Part shown: piece by piece, positions 15,868 through 25,656 of the stretch
How the letters are laid out: the number at the start of each line of letters is the position of its first letter
How positions within the stretch are numbered: position 1 is the stretch's first letter
DNA from: Draconibacterium sp.
Lineage (GTDB): Bacteria > Bacteroidota > Bacteroidia > Bacteroidales > Prolixibacteraceae
Direction: 5' to 3'
Length of the DNA: 28,603 nt
Assembly: GCA_027011835.1 (NCBI GenBank)
Contig: JALUZN010000204.1
Location: 1-28,603, forward strand
Program-made: the position numbers and the translations under genes
Notes under the pieces: generated by a model
What the model saw: the letters and a program-made list of their open reading frames with translations, nothing else
Told to the model about the DNA's origin: nothing
The model's database searches: none

Positions 15868-16842
15868 ATGTTGGAAATAGTAAAAACAGAATACTCACTC
15901 GAAAATCCGAAACTAAAAAAACTGGTTGGTTACGACAGTACAAATTATTTAGTCGAGAACCAATCTGAGAAGTTTATTCTGAAAATTTATGCAAATAACC
16001 GAGAAGAGGTTGAACTGGCCGGGGCAGAAAATGCACTGTTACTCCATCTGCAAAAAACGAAAAATAAGCGGTTTCCGGTTCCGGTGAAAAACAGAAATAA
16101 ACAATACATTACTCCTTTTTTCGAAAATAACGAGAAAAAATATGCCCGTTTGTTAACCTATCTCGAAGGTGCTTTCCTGGGCGAAACAGACCACTCCGCT
16201 ACTCTTTTTAAAACATTGGGGAAGTTTATTGCTGAACTCGATTTGCAACTTCAATCGTTTAGCAATCCGGTTATTGAGGCACGGCAATTTAAATGGGATT
16301 TGCAACATTTTTTGCTGAACGAAAAATATTTGCAATACATTCCCGGTGCTGCCGACCGTAAAACAATAGAGCTTGTTTTCGATAGATATAAAACCACTGT
16401 TCTTCCCGTTTTGCCAAGCTTACGAAAACAGATAATTCATAACGATGCAAATGAATGGAACACATTAACCGGTAAGAATAAAGTAACCGGATTAATTGAT
16501 TTTGGCGATATCTGCCACACACAATTGGTTAACGAACCTGCCATTGCACTCACCTACGCGCTTTTGGGAAAATCGAACCCTGTAAATTGGTCAATTCAAA
16601 TGTTGTCGGAATACAATAAAATTATTGCACTGCACAAAAACGAGGTCTATCTTTTATATCATCTTATTGCTGCACGTTTATGTACAACCGTTTTAAATTC
16701 GGCTTTCGAACGGGTGAACCGACCGGAAAACCGCTACATTCAAATTAGCGAAAAACCCGCGTGGGATTTACTGAGAATGTGGACCAAAACAGACCCGGAA
16801 TTTGTTGGCGATAGATTTTGGAATGAACTTAATACTGTGTAA
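15868..16842 (+). CDS. APH/choline-kinase-fold small-molecule kinase
   Basis: A 324-aa cytoplasmic protein of the aminoglycoside phosphotransferase fold (PF01636), predicted to phosphorylate a small hydroxyl- or amino-bearing molecule with ATP. An ATP-site lysine is Lys39 in KFILKIY, the catalytic loop is IIHNDANEWN (Asp193, Asn198), and the metal Asp211 is in GLIDFGD. The pattern is closest to the hydroxylysine/homoserine-kinase-like branch rather than to antibiotic-resistance enzymes. In related proteins this domain is sometimes fused to an aminotransferase and a peptidase-like domain; here it stands alone. It starts at ATG 15868, 6 nt after the lipoprotein stop. Substrate and any link to the lipoprotein are unknown. 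Confidence 0.83.
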   Translation: MLEIVKTEYSLENPKLKKLVGYDSTNYLVENQSEKFILKIYANNREEVELAGAENALLLHLQKTKNKRFPVPVKNRNKQYITPFFENNEKKYARLLTYLEGAFLGETDHSATLFKTLGKFIAELDLQLQSFSNPVIEARQFKWDLQHFLLNEKYLQYIPGAADRKTIELVFDRYKTTVLPVLPSLRKQIIHNDANEWNTLTGKNKVTGLIDFGDICHTQLVNEPAIALTYALLGKSNPVNWSIQMLSEYNKIIALHKNEVYLLYHLIAARLCTTVLNSAFERVNRPENRYIQISEKPAWDLLRMWTKTDPEFVGDRFWNELNTV

Positions 16843-16987
16843 AATACTCAAACCATATTGCTTCTCTTCGGGGATTGGTTGGTTATTTTTCCTTCCTATC
16901 GCAAATCGAATATTCTGCCAAAAATAAGTTTTAGAAAACAATTCCAATATTCATTTTATATCAAACTTAGATAAACCCAATTCTGAT

Positions 16988-16995
16988 TATCTTTG
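16988..16995 (+). promoter_or_regulatory. -7 box of the FAD/Fe-S dehydrogenase gene
   Basis: TATCTTTG followed by C matches TAnnTTTG 15 nt before ATG 17011. The -33 TTG is not clear at the expected distance. It implies a very short leader of under 10 nt. Confidence 0.45.
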
Positions 16996-17010
16996 CACTA
17001 AATTTTTTTT

Positions 17011-19932
17011 ATGAGTATGATTGACAAATTATCGCAACTGAAAACCCAACTCGAAGGCGACCTTTTTCTCGATAATGTACAACGTGTTTTGTATTCAACC
17101 GATGCATCGCAATACAAAGAGCTGCCGCTGGCAGTTACCAAACCAAAATCGAAAGAAGATATTAAAAAGATAATTGCATTTGCCCGCGAAAACGGCACTT
17201 CGGTTATTCCGCGCGGAGCGGGAACTTCGCTTGCCGGACAGGTTGTAGGAAGCGGAATTATTGTCGATATCTCGAAATATATGAACCGGATTATCGAGTT
17301 CAATAAAGAGGAGAGATTTGTTGTTGTTGAACCGGGTGTTGTTCCGGCAGAGCTCAATCTTTTTCTTGCTGAACACGGCTTGCAATTTGGCCCCGAAACA
17401 TCGACCGCCAACCGCTGTGTTGTTGGCGGAATGTTGGGGAACAATTCGTGCGGACTGCACTCGATTGTTTATGGTAGCGTTCGCGAACATATTCTGGAGG
17501 TAGATGCCATTCTTGCCGACAGCTCGGAAACTACTTTTAAACCTCTTACAAAAGAGGAATTTCAACAAAAACTGACCGATAATTCCAATCAACTCGAAAA
17601 AGCGATTTACAAAAACATAGACGATATTTTATCGAATCCCGAAAATCAAAAAGAGATTCGTGATAAATTTCCGGCTCCCGAACTTACCCGTCGAAATATG
17701 GGGTACGCCATCGATTCGCTACTCAATTCGGAAATATATACCGAAGGTGGCGAACCGTTTAACTTTTGCAAATTGCTTGCAGGCTCCGAAGGAACGCTTG
17801 CTTTTTCGTACCGTATTAAGTTGAATTTAATACCGCTGCCTCCTAAATATAAAGGACTGGTTTGTGCACATTTCGAAACGCTGGAAGAGTCGTTGCACGG
17901 AAATTTGGTTGCACTGAAACACAATCCAACAGCCATTGAACTGATGGACGATGCCATTATGCAGTGCACAAAAGGAAACCGCGAACAGAATAAAAACCGC
18001 TTTTTCGTAAAAGGCGATCCGGGTGCGATGTTAATTATCGAGTTTTCGTTCGAAACAGAAAAAGAGTTAACCGATACGGCTGCTGCACTCGAAAAAGATT
18101 TTCGTGATGCTGGGCTGGGGTACCATTTCCCGCTGGTTACCGGTGCCGAAAAAATAAAACAGGTGTGGGCTTTGCGAACTGCCGGGCTGGGACTGCTGGC
18201 GAATATTCCGGGCGACCGCAAAGGAGTACCGGGAATTGAAGATACTGCCGTTTTACCCAAATATCTTCCCGATTATATTGCCGACCTGAAAGAGGTTTTG
18301 GGAAAACTCGGCCTCGACAATATTTATTATGCACACATTGCCACCGGCGAAATCCATTTCCGCCCGCTTATTAATTTTAAAGACCCCGAGGATGTAAGAC
18401 TTTTCGACACGTTGATGAACGAAGTGGCAGCACTGGTAAAAAAATACCGGGGGTCGATGAGCGGCGAGCACGGCGACGGCCGGGTACGCGGGAAATTTAT
18501 TCCGTTTATGTTGGGCGAACGCAACTATCAACTGGTTAAAGATGTAAAAAAAGCGTGGGACCCGTACACGGTTTTTAATCCCGGTAAAATTGTCGATACT
18601 CCGCCAATTACCGAAAGTTTACGCGTAATTCCGGGGAAAGAAATTCCGGAGGTAAAAACCACTTTCGACTTCTCGAAAAACAAAGGCTATTTTCGCAGTA
18701 TCGAAAAATGTAACGGCTCGGGCGACTGCCGGAAAAGTTCAAAAATTGGCGGTACACTTTGCCCTACATTTATGGCTACCCGCGACGAAGATAAATCGAC
18801 TCGCGGACGAGCAAATATTTTACGCGAATTTTTATACAACAACGAAAAAGAGAACCTTTTCGACCATAAAGAGATTTACGATATTCTCGACCTTTGTATC
18901 TCGTGTAAAGCGTGTAAAAGCGAGTGCCCGTCGAGTGTTGATATGGCAAAGCTGAAAGCCGAGTTTATGCAGAATTATTACGATATTCACGGCATTCCAA
19001 TGCGGTCGCGATTAATTGCATATTTACCACGTTTAAATAAACTGGCAGTGGCTTTCCGTCCCATTTCAAATTTTATGATGAACACTTCGTTGATGAAGAA
19101 AAGCATCGGATTTTCGACAGAAAGAACGGTTCCAAAACTTTCGAAAATAACTTTGAACCGGTGGTCGGGGAGAGGAATCCCGCTTCCCGGAAATAAACAG
19201 AAAGGGAAAGTTTACCTTTTTAACGACGAGTTTACCAACTACAACGAAAGCGATATTGGAATTAAAGCAATTCTTCTTTTAACACAACTGGGTTACGAAG
19301 TGAAAATTCCAAAGCACAAAGAGAGCGGACGTACCTTTCTTTCGAAAGGATTAATCAGGACGGCTAAAAAAATTGCCATCGAAAATGTTGCTCTTTTAAA
19401 AGATATTGTTTCGGCAGAGACACCGCTTGTGGGAATTGAGCCCTCGGCAATTCTGGCTTTCCGCGACGAATACCCGGAGCTGGTGGATAAAAACCTGCAA
19501 CCGGCTGCCGATAAACTGGCAAAAAATGCACTTCTTTTTGAAGAGTTTATTGCCGGCGAAATAGAAAAAGGAAATATTTCGGAAACCGATTTTACCACCG
19601 AAGAGAAGCAGATTTTGTTGCACGGGCACTGCCAGCAAAAAGCAATTGCCTCAACCGAGCCTTCGAAAAAAATGCTTTCGTTGCCGGTTAACTATTCGGT
19701 AAAAGAGATTCCGTCGGGTTGCTGTGGAATGGCCGGCTCGTTCGGGTACGAAAAAGAGCACTACGATTTGTCGATGAAAATTGGCGAGATGGTACTTTTC
19801 CCCGCCGTTCGCGAGGCTGAAGATAAAGTTATTATTTCGGCCCCGGGAACTTCGTGCCGCCACCACATTAAAGATGGTACCGGAAAATCGGCTAAACATC
19901 CGGTGGAAGTGTTGTACGAGGCGCTGGCTTAA
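17011..19932 (+). CDS. FAD-linked oxidase with Fe-S clusters, D-2-hydroxyacid dehydrogenase
   Basis: A 973-aa fusion of a GlcD-like flavoprotein and a GlpC/heterodisulfide-reductase-like Fe-S module. It probably oxidises a D-2-hydroxy acid (D-lactate or D-2-hydroxyglutarate, as for YdiJ/Dld-type proteins) and passes electrons to quinone. The FAD-binding PCMH domain lies at about residues 40-220 (PRGAGTSLAGQ, GGMLGNNSCG). The oxidase C-terminal domain at about 270-540 has SGEHGDGRVRG. Fe-S cysteines are C567, C573 and C584 in the first cluster region and C629, C632, C635 and C639 in the second. Two CCG-type motifs follow, GHCQQK (C874) and SGCCGMAGSFGYE (C904, C905). No signal peptide is seen, so it is a peripheral membrane or cytoplasmic enzyme. 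Single gene; the true substrate is not decided by context. Confidence 0.88.
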   Translation: MSMIDKLSQLKTQLEGDLFLDNVQRVLYSTDASQYKELPLAVTKPKSKEDIKKIIAFARENGTSVIPRGAGTSLAGQVVGSGIIVDISKYMNRIIEFNKEERFVVVEPGVVPAELNLFLAEHGLQFGPETSTANRCVVGGMLGNNSCGLHSIVYGSVREHILEVDAILADSSETTFKPLTKEEFQQKLTDNSNQLEKAIYKNIDDILSNPENQKEIRDKFPAPELTRRNMGYAIDSLLNSEIYTEGGEPFNFCKLLAGSEGTLAFSYRIKLNLIPLPPKYKGLVCAHFETLEESLHGNLVALKHNPTAIELMDDAIMQCTKGNREQNKNRFFVKGDPGAMLIIEFSFETEKELTDTAAALEKDFRDAGLGYHFPLVTGAEKIKQVWALRTAGLGLLANIPGDRKGVPGIEDTAVLPKYLPDYIADLKEVLGKLGLDNIYYAHIATGEIHFRPLINFKDPEDVRLFDTLMNEVAALVKKYRGSMSGEHGDGRVRGKFIPFMLGERNYQLVKDVKKAWDPYTVFNPGKIVDTPPITESLRVIPGKEIPEVKTTFDFSKNKGYFRSIEKCNGSGDCRKSSKIGGTLCPTFMATRDEDKSTRGRANILREFLYNNEKENLFDHKEIYDILDLCISCKACKSECPSSVDMAKLKAEFMQNYYDIHGIPMRSRLIAYLPRLNKLAVAFRPISNFMMNTSLMKKSIGFSTERTVPKLSKITLNRWSGRGIPLPGNKQKGKVYLFNDEFTNYNESDIGIKAILLLTQLGYEVKIPKHKESGRTFLSKGLIRTAKKIAIENVALLKDIVSAETPLVGIEPSAILAFRDEYPELVDKNLQPAADKLAKNALLFEEFIAGEIEKGNISETDFTTEEKQILLHGHCQQKAIASTEPSKKMLSLPVNYSVKEIPSGCCGMAGSFGYEKEHYDLSMKIGEMVLFPAVREAEDKVIISAPGTSCRHHIKDGTGKSAKHPVEVLYEALA

Positions 19933-19953
19933 AACTTTGATGTTTCGGAATGT

Positions 19954-21514
19954 TTATTTGTCCCAGTACTCATCCATTATTTTTTTCATTACCGGGAAAT
20001 TCTCGTCGGTGTCGCCTGCCTCTTTTTTTAGTTTTAATAGCTCTTTTTTCATCTTCGAAATAATCGGGGCATATTCGCTGTCGTTATAAGCATTGTGCAA
20101 CTCTTTTGGGTCTTTCTTCAGGTCGTAGAACTCCCAGGCAGGCACGGTATTTTTATGTTCGGCTCCCGGCATATTTAAGTTTTGCCCGTAAAAAAAAGGC
20201 CAGTTTATACCGGTGGTTGCGAATTCCAAAATGCCCGGGTCGTTTTACCGAGTGCAACCAGTAGCGATAATACATCGATTTACGCCACTCTTTTGGGGTA
20301 TTCCCTTTCAGGTTCTCGCGAAAACTTTCGCCTTGAATAAATGCCGGTTTTTTAATATTGGCATAATCGGCAAGAAGTGCCGGAAAATCGATGTTTAGAA
20401 TAATATCGTCGATACGCGACCCACCCTTAATTTCTTTCGGATAGCGAATAACGAAAGGCATTCGCAGCGACTCTTCGTAAATTAACCGTTTGTCGAAAAA
20501 GCCGTGCTCGCCTAAAAAGTAACCCTGATCGGCTGTGTAAATAACAACCGTGTTTTTTGCAAGTCCCGATTTTTCGAGGTAATCGAGAAGTTTCCCAATA
20601 TTGTCGTCTACAGCAGCACCACTTCGAATGTAATCTTTAATAAATTTATGGTACGTCTTTTTTCTTGCAGCGATACTGTCTAATCCATCAACTGAAAATG
20701 GTAATCCCGGGTAGTGTGCCCAAAAATCAGGATTTTTGGTGTTCTCTAAATAGCGGTCTTTTAAAGCGTCCATCGTTTGTCCCTCAAAAGTGCGGCCGGT
20801 TGTCTCTTTCCCAAAATCGTATAACGATTCGGGTTCAGGAATTTCAACTCCATCGAGAAGATTTTTAAACCGCTCCGGATAGTCGAACGGTTCGTGGGTG
20901 GCTTTAAAATGGCACATCATTAAAAAGGGTTTTGTTTTGTCGCGGTTTTTTATCCAGTCGATGGTTAACCCTGCAATTATATCGGTTGAAAAACCTTTGT
21001 GTTCAACGCCGCCTCCATAGTAGTATTCCCAATTTTCTTTTGTTTTCAATACCGGATTCCAATACCGTCCCTGTCCGGGTAAAACGCAATAATAATCGAA
21101 CCCGGCTGGCTCTTTTTTCAGATGCCATTTCCCAATAATTGCCGTTTGGTAACCGTTTTTCTGAAACACTTTTGCAATATTCATACTGTCGGGTTCCATT
21201 GCTTCCGAAAGTGTGTAAATGCCGTTGCGATGACTGTACTGACCCGTTAAAATTGTTGCCCGGCTGGGTGTACAAATCGAGTTTGTACAGAAACAGTTGT
21301 TTAAAACGCAACCTTCGTCGGCAAGTTTCCGAATGTTGGGTGTGTGTACCACATCTTTTAAAATTCCACCGTAAACTCCCCACGCTTGCGAGGTGTGGTC
21401 GTCGCTTAAAATAAAAAGAATATTTGGGCGCTCTTCATTTTTTTGTTTAGTACTGCACGCCGAAAGCGTTATTACGAGAGCCAGAGCCAGAAATTGAAAG
21501 AATTTTGTTGTCAT
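19954..21514 (-). pseudogene. Type I sulfatase lipoprotein, frameshifted at A8 run
   Basis: Encodes an exported S1-family sulfatase that would remove sulfate from glycans. The signal peptide ends in lipobox LSAC (Cys20). The formylglycine motif CTPSRA (Cys81) and metal-binding Asp38/Asp39 (LSDDH) are present, as is TADQGYFLGEHGF further on. The reading frame breaks at plus-strand A8, 20190-20197. The upstream frame then adds 12 foreign residues and stops at 20153 (453 aa). The adjacent frame carries a normal sulfatase C-terminus (EFYDLKKDPKELHN, ending 19954) with no stop. Removing one base gives about 519 aa, similar to its neighbour. A sequencing error, a recent mutation or slippage are all possible. 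It follows the other sulfatase by 26 nt and is convergent with the dehydrogenase gene, 21 nt away. Confidence 0.85.
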
Positions 21515-21540
21515 TATTGTTTGATTGTATTTGTAATAAT

Positions 21541-23109
21541 TTAATCGAGAATAGTCGAGAGATTATTTTCTCCTTTATAAGTTTCGCGCCACTCTTTTAT
21601 TTGCTCATTATCCGACCGACTGTCTTTCGGATAATTGGGGCCGTAAAGCATTGTTTCTTCACGAGTTACAAGTTTGCCGTCTTTAACAAATCCTTCTCCT
21701 CGTTCGCTTAAATGTTGAACCATTCGTTTACGCCATTTTAAAAGTTCTTTTTCGAAATCTTTTTTTGTCGAAAGATTTACGGTTTCGCCGGGGTCGTTTT
21801 TAAGGTCGAAAAGCTGTTCGTTCCCTGTTCTGAAAAACCAAATGTATTTCCATTTCCCATCGGTTAAAGCAGCCCAGTAATTGTCTTTGCTGTAACAGGT
21901 CGAATGTTCCATATCGATATATTGTCGCCACGATGCCGCCGGATTTTTTATTAACGACAGGAGCGATTGTCCATCCATGTCGTCAGGAATTTTTACCCCT
22001 GCCGCATCGAGAAAAGTTGGCAAAAAATCGCGTAATTCCGTTGGGTTCTCCAGTATTGAACCTCGTTTTAATTGCCCCTTAAAACTTTTTGGCCACTGTA
22101 GTATAAACGGAATGTTCGACGAACCTTCGTAGGCATACGTTTTTCGCCAATGATAGTGGTCGCCCAGCATATCGCCATGGTCGGAAGTAAAACAGATAAT
22201 TGAGTTGTCGTACATTCCTTTTTCTTTTAGTGCATCTATAATTTTTCCAATCATTTCGTCGATAAACGAGATGTTTGCGTAGTAGTACTTGCGACTTTTT
22301 ACTGCATGTGCAACGCCAAAATTTCCAAAGGCTGCATTTGGCCCGCCATGTACTGTATCGAGATAGTGACACCAGTCGCCAATAAACGGTTCAGGAATTT
22401 TTGCATTCTCATACATATCGACAAAGCGCTGTGGAGGGTCGTAAGGACTGTGTGGCCTGGCAAACGACACTTTCAGAAAAAGGGGTTTGTCGAGGTCGTA
22501 GTTTTTAATTAATTCAACGGCTGTTTTTCCTGTCCAATAAGTTGGGTGCAAGTCTTCTTTAAGCTTGTAAATTCCTGCTCTGTGCTCGTTCCACCCAATT
22601 CCCGTGGCATCGGGATTTTCGCCCGGTGCATTTAGTTTAAACCAATCGCGGTAATCGCTAATGTAACCGTCTTGCTCAACGCGCCCGCTTTCGTCGGTTA
22701 ACGTACCATTAAATCCGTGCAGGGCTTTTTGTGGAAACCAGTGCATTTTACCAATTCCGAACGTATAGTACCCGGCCTCTTTTAACATTTCAGGCATTTC
22801 GTATTTATATTTGCGGGCTACTCTTCCATATCCCAACATCCCGTGATGCCAGGGCGACATGCCGGTTAACAATCCGGCGCGTGCCGGTGTGCAGCTTGGC
22901 ACCGACGAGTAACCGTTAACAAACCGAACACCCTCTTTGGCAATATTGTCGATATTTGGCGAAACAACGGCACTGTTTCCCATGCAACCTAGTGCATCGG
23001 CACGCTGTTGGTCAGTCATTATAAAAATAATATTCGGTTGTTTCTTTTTATCGCTTGCAAATACATTTAAAACGATAAATAGTAAAATAAAAATTTGTAA
23101 AATTTTCAT
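21541..23109 (-). CDS. Secreted type I sulfatase
   Basis: A 522-aa formylglycine-dependent sulfatase with a signal peptide (residues 1-19, ending NVFAS), predicted periplasmic. The formylglycine motif is CTPARAGLLTG with Cys73. Metal ligands include Asp33 in IMTDQQ and the TSDHGDMLGDH block, plus GIGKMHW (Lys and His at the sulfate site) and FARPHSPYDPP. The C-terminal subdomain with EQLFDLKNDPGETVNL is complete. It needs a sulfatase maturase (anSME) encoded elsewhere. It is the first gene of a two-sulfatase unit. No glycoside hydrolase, lyase or SusC/D gene flanks it, so the sulfated glycan is unknown. Distinct from its neighbour in the formylglycine region and substrate-loop lengths, so they are not a simple duplication. 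Confidence 0.92.
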   Translation of the reverse strand: MKILQIFILLFIVLNVFASDKKKQPNIIFIMTDQQRADALGCMGNSAVVSPNIDNIAKEGVRFVNGYSSVPSCTPARAGLLTGMSPWHHGMLGYGRVARKYKYEMPEMLKEAGYYTFGIGKMHWFPQKALHGFNGTLTDESGRVEQDGYISDYRDWFKLNAPGENPDATGIGWNEHRAGIYKLKEDLHPTYWTGKTAVELIKNYDLDKPLFLKVSFARPHSPYDPPQRFVDMYENAKIPEPFIGDWCHYLDTVHGGPNAAFGNFGVAHAVKSRKYYYANISFIDEMIGKIIDALKEKGMYDNSIICFTSDHGDMLGDHYHWRKTYAYEGSSNIPFILQWPKSFKGQLKRGSILENPTELRDFLPTFLDAAGVKIPDDMDGQSLLSLIKNPAASWRQYIDMEHSTCYSKDNYWAALTDGKWKYIWFFRTGNEQLFDLKNDPGETVNLSTKKDFEKELLKWRKRMVQHLSERGEGFVKDGKLVTREETMLYGPNYPKDSRSDNEQIKEWRETYKGENNLSTILD

Positions 23110-23375
23110 CGGTCTGTTTTTTATTGATTTTACGAAAGTAAGAAAATTGAAGAAATCATAACCTCTTCAAAAAGAGATTGTCTATATCGAATTGGGTTGG
23201 CGACAAATAAATAGAGTAGCTATTAGATACGAAGTTCTGTATTGTAACTAATGCCTGAATTAGAATCAATTTGGGTAGCAAGTTAGCTGTATTCTTATCG
23301 ATTTTCAACTTGAAGTTTGCTTTGTTTTTTGAAAGGAAGTATTGGCGGAAGTGTGGAAATGAAATGGTTACGGGT

Positions 23376-25496
23376 TTAACTAACCAGTGTCATAAACCCT
23401 TTCCCCTCTTTAAATGGTAACGAGAAATAGAATTTTGTCCCCACATCGGGAGTCGATTCAAATTCGAGTTCGCCGCCTAAAAGTTGTACATAATGTTGAG
23501 CTATTGAAAGCCCGATTCCCGAGCCTGAAGTAACTTCGTTTACTCTGTTCTCTAACCTGTAAAAGCGGTTATAAACATTTTTAAATTCCTCTTTAGGAAT
23601 TCCAATTCCCGTGTCGGAAATAATAAATTTCACCTGCTTGTTTCCAATCATTTCGTAGTCGATGGAGATATTTCCATGCATGGTATATTTTACCGCATTA
23701 TCAACCAGAATGTTTAAAACTTCTTTTAATAAAACGGGGTCGGTTACAAAGCCGAATTCCTGATTGGGCACGTCCAGTTTCAGATTTAATTTTATGTTTT
23801 TCGAATCGGGAATTAAAACAAAATAGTTGTTATAAATTTCGCGAAGCAGTATATTTATGCTGCAAAACCGGGTTTTAATATCCACCGTTTTGGTCTCAAT
23901 TTTCGAAAGATGAATTGTGTTGTCAATCATATTTAGCAACTGCTTCCCATTTTGCGAAATAGCATCGGTAATCTCCATCCTGTCTTTTTGCGTTAACTCG
24001 GCCTCGGCCAGCAGTCGCGAAAAATTGGTGATAACATTCATTGGAGTCCTTATTTCGTGCGAGAGGTTGGCTAAAAAGGCCGACTTTAATTTGTCCGATT
24101 CTTCGGCTCGTGCAAGTGCTTTCTCGAGTTTAAATTCGGCTGTTTTGCGTTTTGTTATGTCGCGGGCCACCGAAATTACCGAGTGCGAGTTTAGTTTCGC
24201 CAACCGCATTTCATATAAAAAAGTGCCATTGGGTGTATTTAACGAGTACTCGATACTTTCAATCGAGTTGTTACGAATGGAAGAGTGGATGCAGCTGTAT
24301 ATTTTGTTCGCCATATTTTCGGGGAACCCAACATCGTAAATTGTGCTGCCTATAATATTTGTATCCTCAATTTTAAAAAGGTGGCTCTCTTTAACAACAA
24401 AATCTTCGTAGGTACCGTCTTTATCGATAACAAAAAAGATATCGGGAATTGCTTCGAGTAAAACTTTATAGCGTCGCCGGCTCTCTTCGAGCTTTGCCAA
24501 TTTGGCTTTTATTTTTGTAATGTCTTCAAAAATTAAAAAATATTTGTTGAATTCGGGCTTTAGCAAATGAACTTTAAACCATTTCTCCATATCTTTCGAA
24601 TGAAACTCTTTTGTTCTTTTCCGTTTAAACAAAATAAGCTCGTTTACATCGAACTGATTTTTAAAAATGAGATTAAAAACATACTCGGCTTTCTGGTTTT
24701 GAATTTCGTATAAATTAATATTGAAATTGGCCTGAAATGCATTGTTCGCCTTTTCAATGGTAAGTTGCATTATGTTTCCGGCATTGTCGTGTTCTGCTTT
24801 TAACTCAACAATCGACACCCCGGAATCCTGAAAAATACGAGTTATACTTTGGTTGGTAAGCTTTAGCTGCTCTTTTAGAAACCCTGCAACTTTAAGGTGT
24901 TTCTTTTGCAAAAAATAGATAGCAACAAAAAGAGTTGTAAACATTAAAACTGGGTTGGCAACCAGTAAGTTTAGTTTTGCAAACGACTCGAACAGAACAT
25001 TTGCTTTTAGCTGGTGAACAACAAGAGCAAGAAGACCAATAATAAAATAGAACTTCAGCTTTTCTCCTGTTTCGTCGAAAAACAGAAGAAACAGAAGCCC
25101 GCCAACTACCCAGAAAAGTGAAGAATAAACTGTTTCGGTAATTTGTGGATGAGGAATAAAGTCGGAGATAATATAGGCATATACAAAAAACGGGATGGAG
25201 AAAATAGAATAGACTACACACTTTATTTTGTTTTTAAGTATGCATATCCCAACAAAAAGTACAGTCGTAATCAATGTAATGTCGCTGTAAATAAAGTCGT
25301 TGGTGTTATTTGTTTTGAGATGTAATAGAAACAGAAAAATTGCAAATGAAATTAGAATTACCCAAATAATAAGCAATTGAAAAAGCCTTTTTTGTTCGGT
25401 GTTTGAATAGCCGGCCCAGATTTTTTTTGCTGATATTTTATATAACCAATTATACAACAGTGTAAAGTTAAAAATATGCAATAATAATTTATACAA
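23376..25496 (-). CDS. Orphan membrane histidine kinase with two PAS domains
   Basis: About 706 aa from a TTG start. Six hydrophobic helices occupy residues 38-190 with very short loops, suggesting sensing within or near the membrane. A PAS-like domain lies at about 215-330, a clear PAS at about 345-450 (YKVLLEAIPDIFFVIDKDGT, ending in the VARDITKRK linker), HisKA with His480 in NLSHEIRTPMN, and HATPase_c with an N box (LVDNAVKYT), G1 (DTGIGIP) and G2 (GSGIGLSIA). There is no receiver domain and no response regulator beside it. No in-frame ATG exists before the helices; the first lies near residue 185, so translation must start at TTG 25496, at another TTG such as codon 14, or at a rarer codon. 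It is divergent from pruA. Confidence 0.85.
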   Translation of the reverse strand: MYKLLLHIFNFTLLYNWLYKISAKKIWAGYSNTEQKRLFQLLIIWVILISFAIFLFLLHLKTNNTNDFIYSDITLITTVLFVGICILKNKIKCVVYSIFSIPFFVYAYIISDFIPHPQITETVYSSLFWVVGGLLFLLFFDETGEKLKFYFIIGLLALVVHQLKANVLFESFAKLNLLVANPVLMFTTLFVAIYFLQKKHLKVAGFLKEQLKLTNQSITRIFQDSGVSIVELKAEHDNAGNIMQLTIEKANNAFQANFNINLYEIQNQKAEYVFNLIFKNQFDVNELILFKRKRTKEFHSKDMEKWFKVHLLKPEFNKYFLIFEDITKIKAKLAKLEESRRRYKVLLEAIPDIFFVIDKDGTYEDFVVKESHLFKIEDTNIIGSTIYDVGFPENMANKIYSCIHSSIRNNSIESIEYSLNTPNGTFLYEMRLAKLNSHSVISVARDITKRKTAEFKLEKALARAEESDKLKSAFLANLSHEIRTPMNVITNFSRLLAEAELTQKDRMEITDAISQNGKQLLNMIDNTIHLSKIETKTVDIKTRFCSINILLREIYNNYFVLIPDSKNIKLNLKLDVPNQEFGFVTDPVLLKEVLNILVDNAVKYTMHGNISIDYEMIGNKQVKFIISDTGIGIPKEEFKNVYNRFYRLENRVNEVTSGSGIGLSIAQHYVQLLGGELEFESTPDVGTKFYFSLPFKEGKGFMTLVS

Positions 25497-25656
25497 ACAG
25501 CAATAAAGTTACAAAGTTTTTTTTAGATTTTTGAAACCTGATATTTGTTTTGTTTTCTTGAATGCATATTGAAGCTTGTTGATTATGAAATGATTGTGAA
25601 GTGATGTTTTTTTGCGAGCACTGATATTTGTTATGATTTTCGACAAAGAGATTTTT

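Noticed and set aside
15868..16842. Aminoglycoside-resistance gene
   Set aside because: It has the APH fold only; the catalytic-loop context is that of housekeeping small-molecule kinases, and no mobile element or resistance context is present.
17646..18260. 204-aa minus-strand frame inside the FAD/Fe-S dehydrogenase gene
   Set aside because: It is an antisense shadow: Ser/Pro-rich, without domain features, and fully overlapped by a strongly conserved plus-strand protein.
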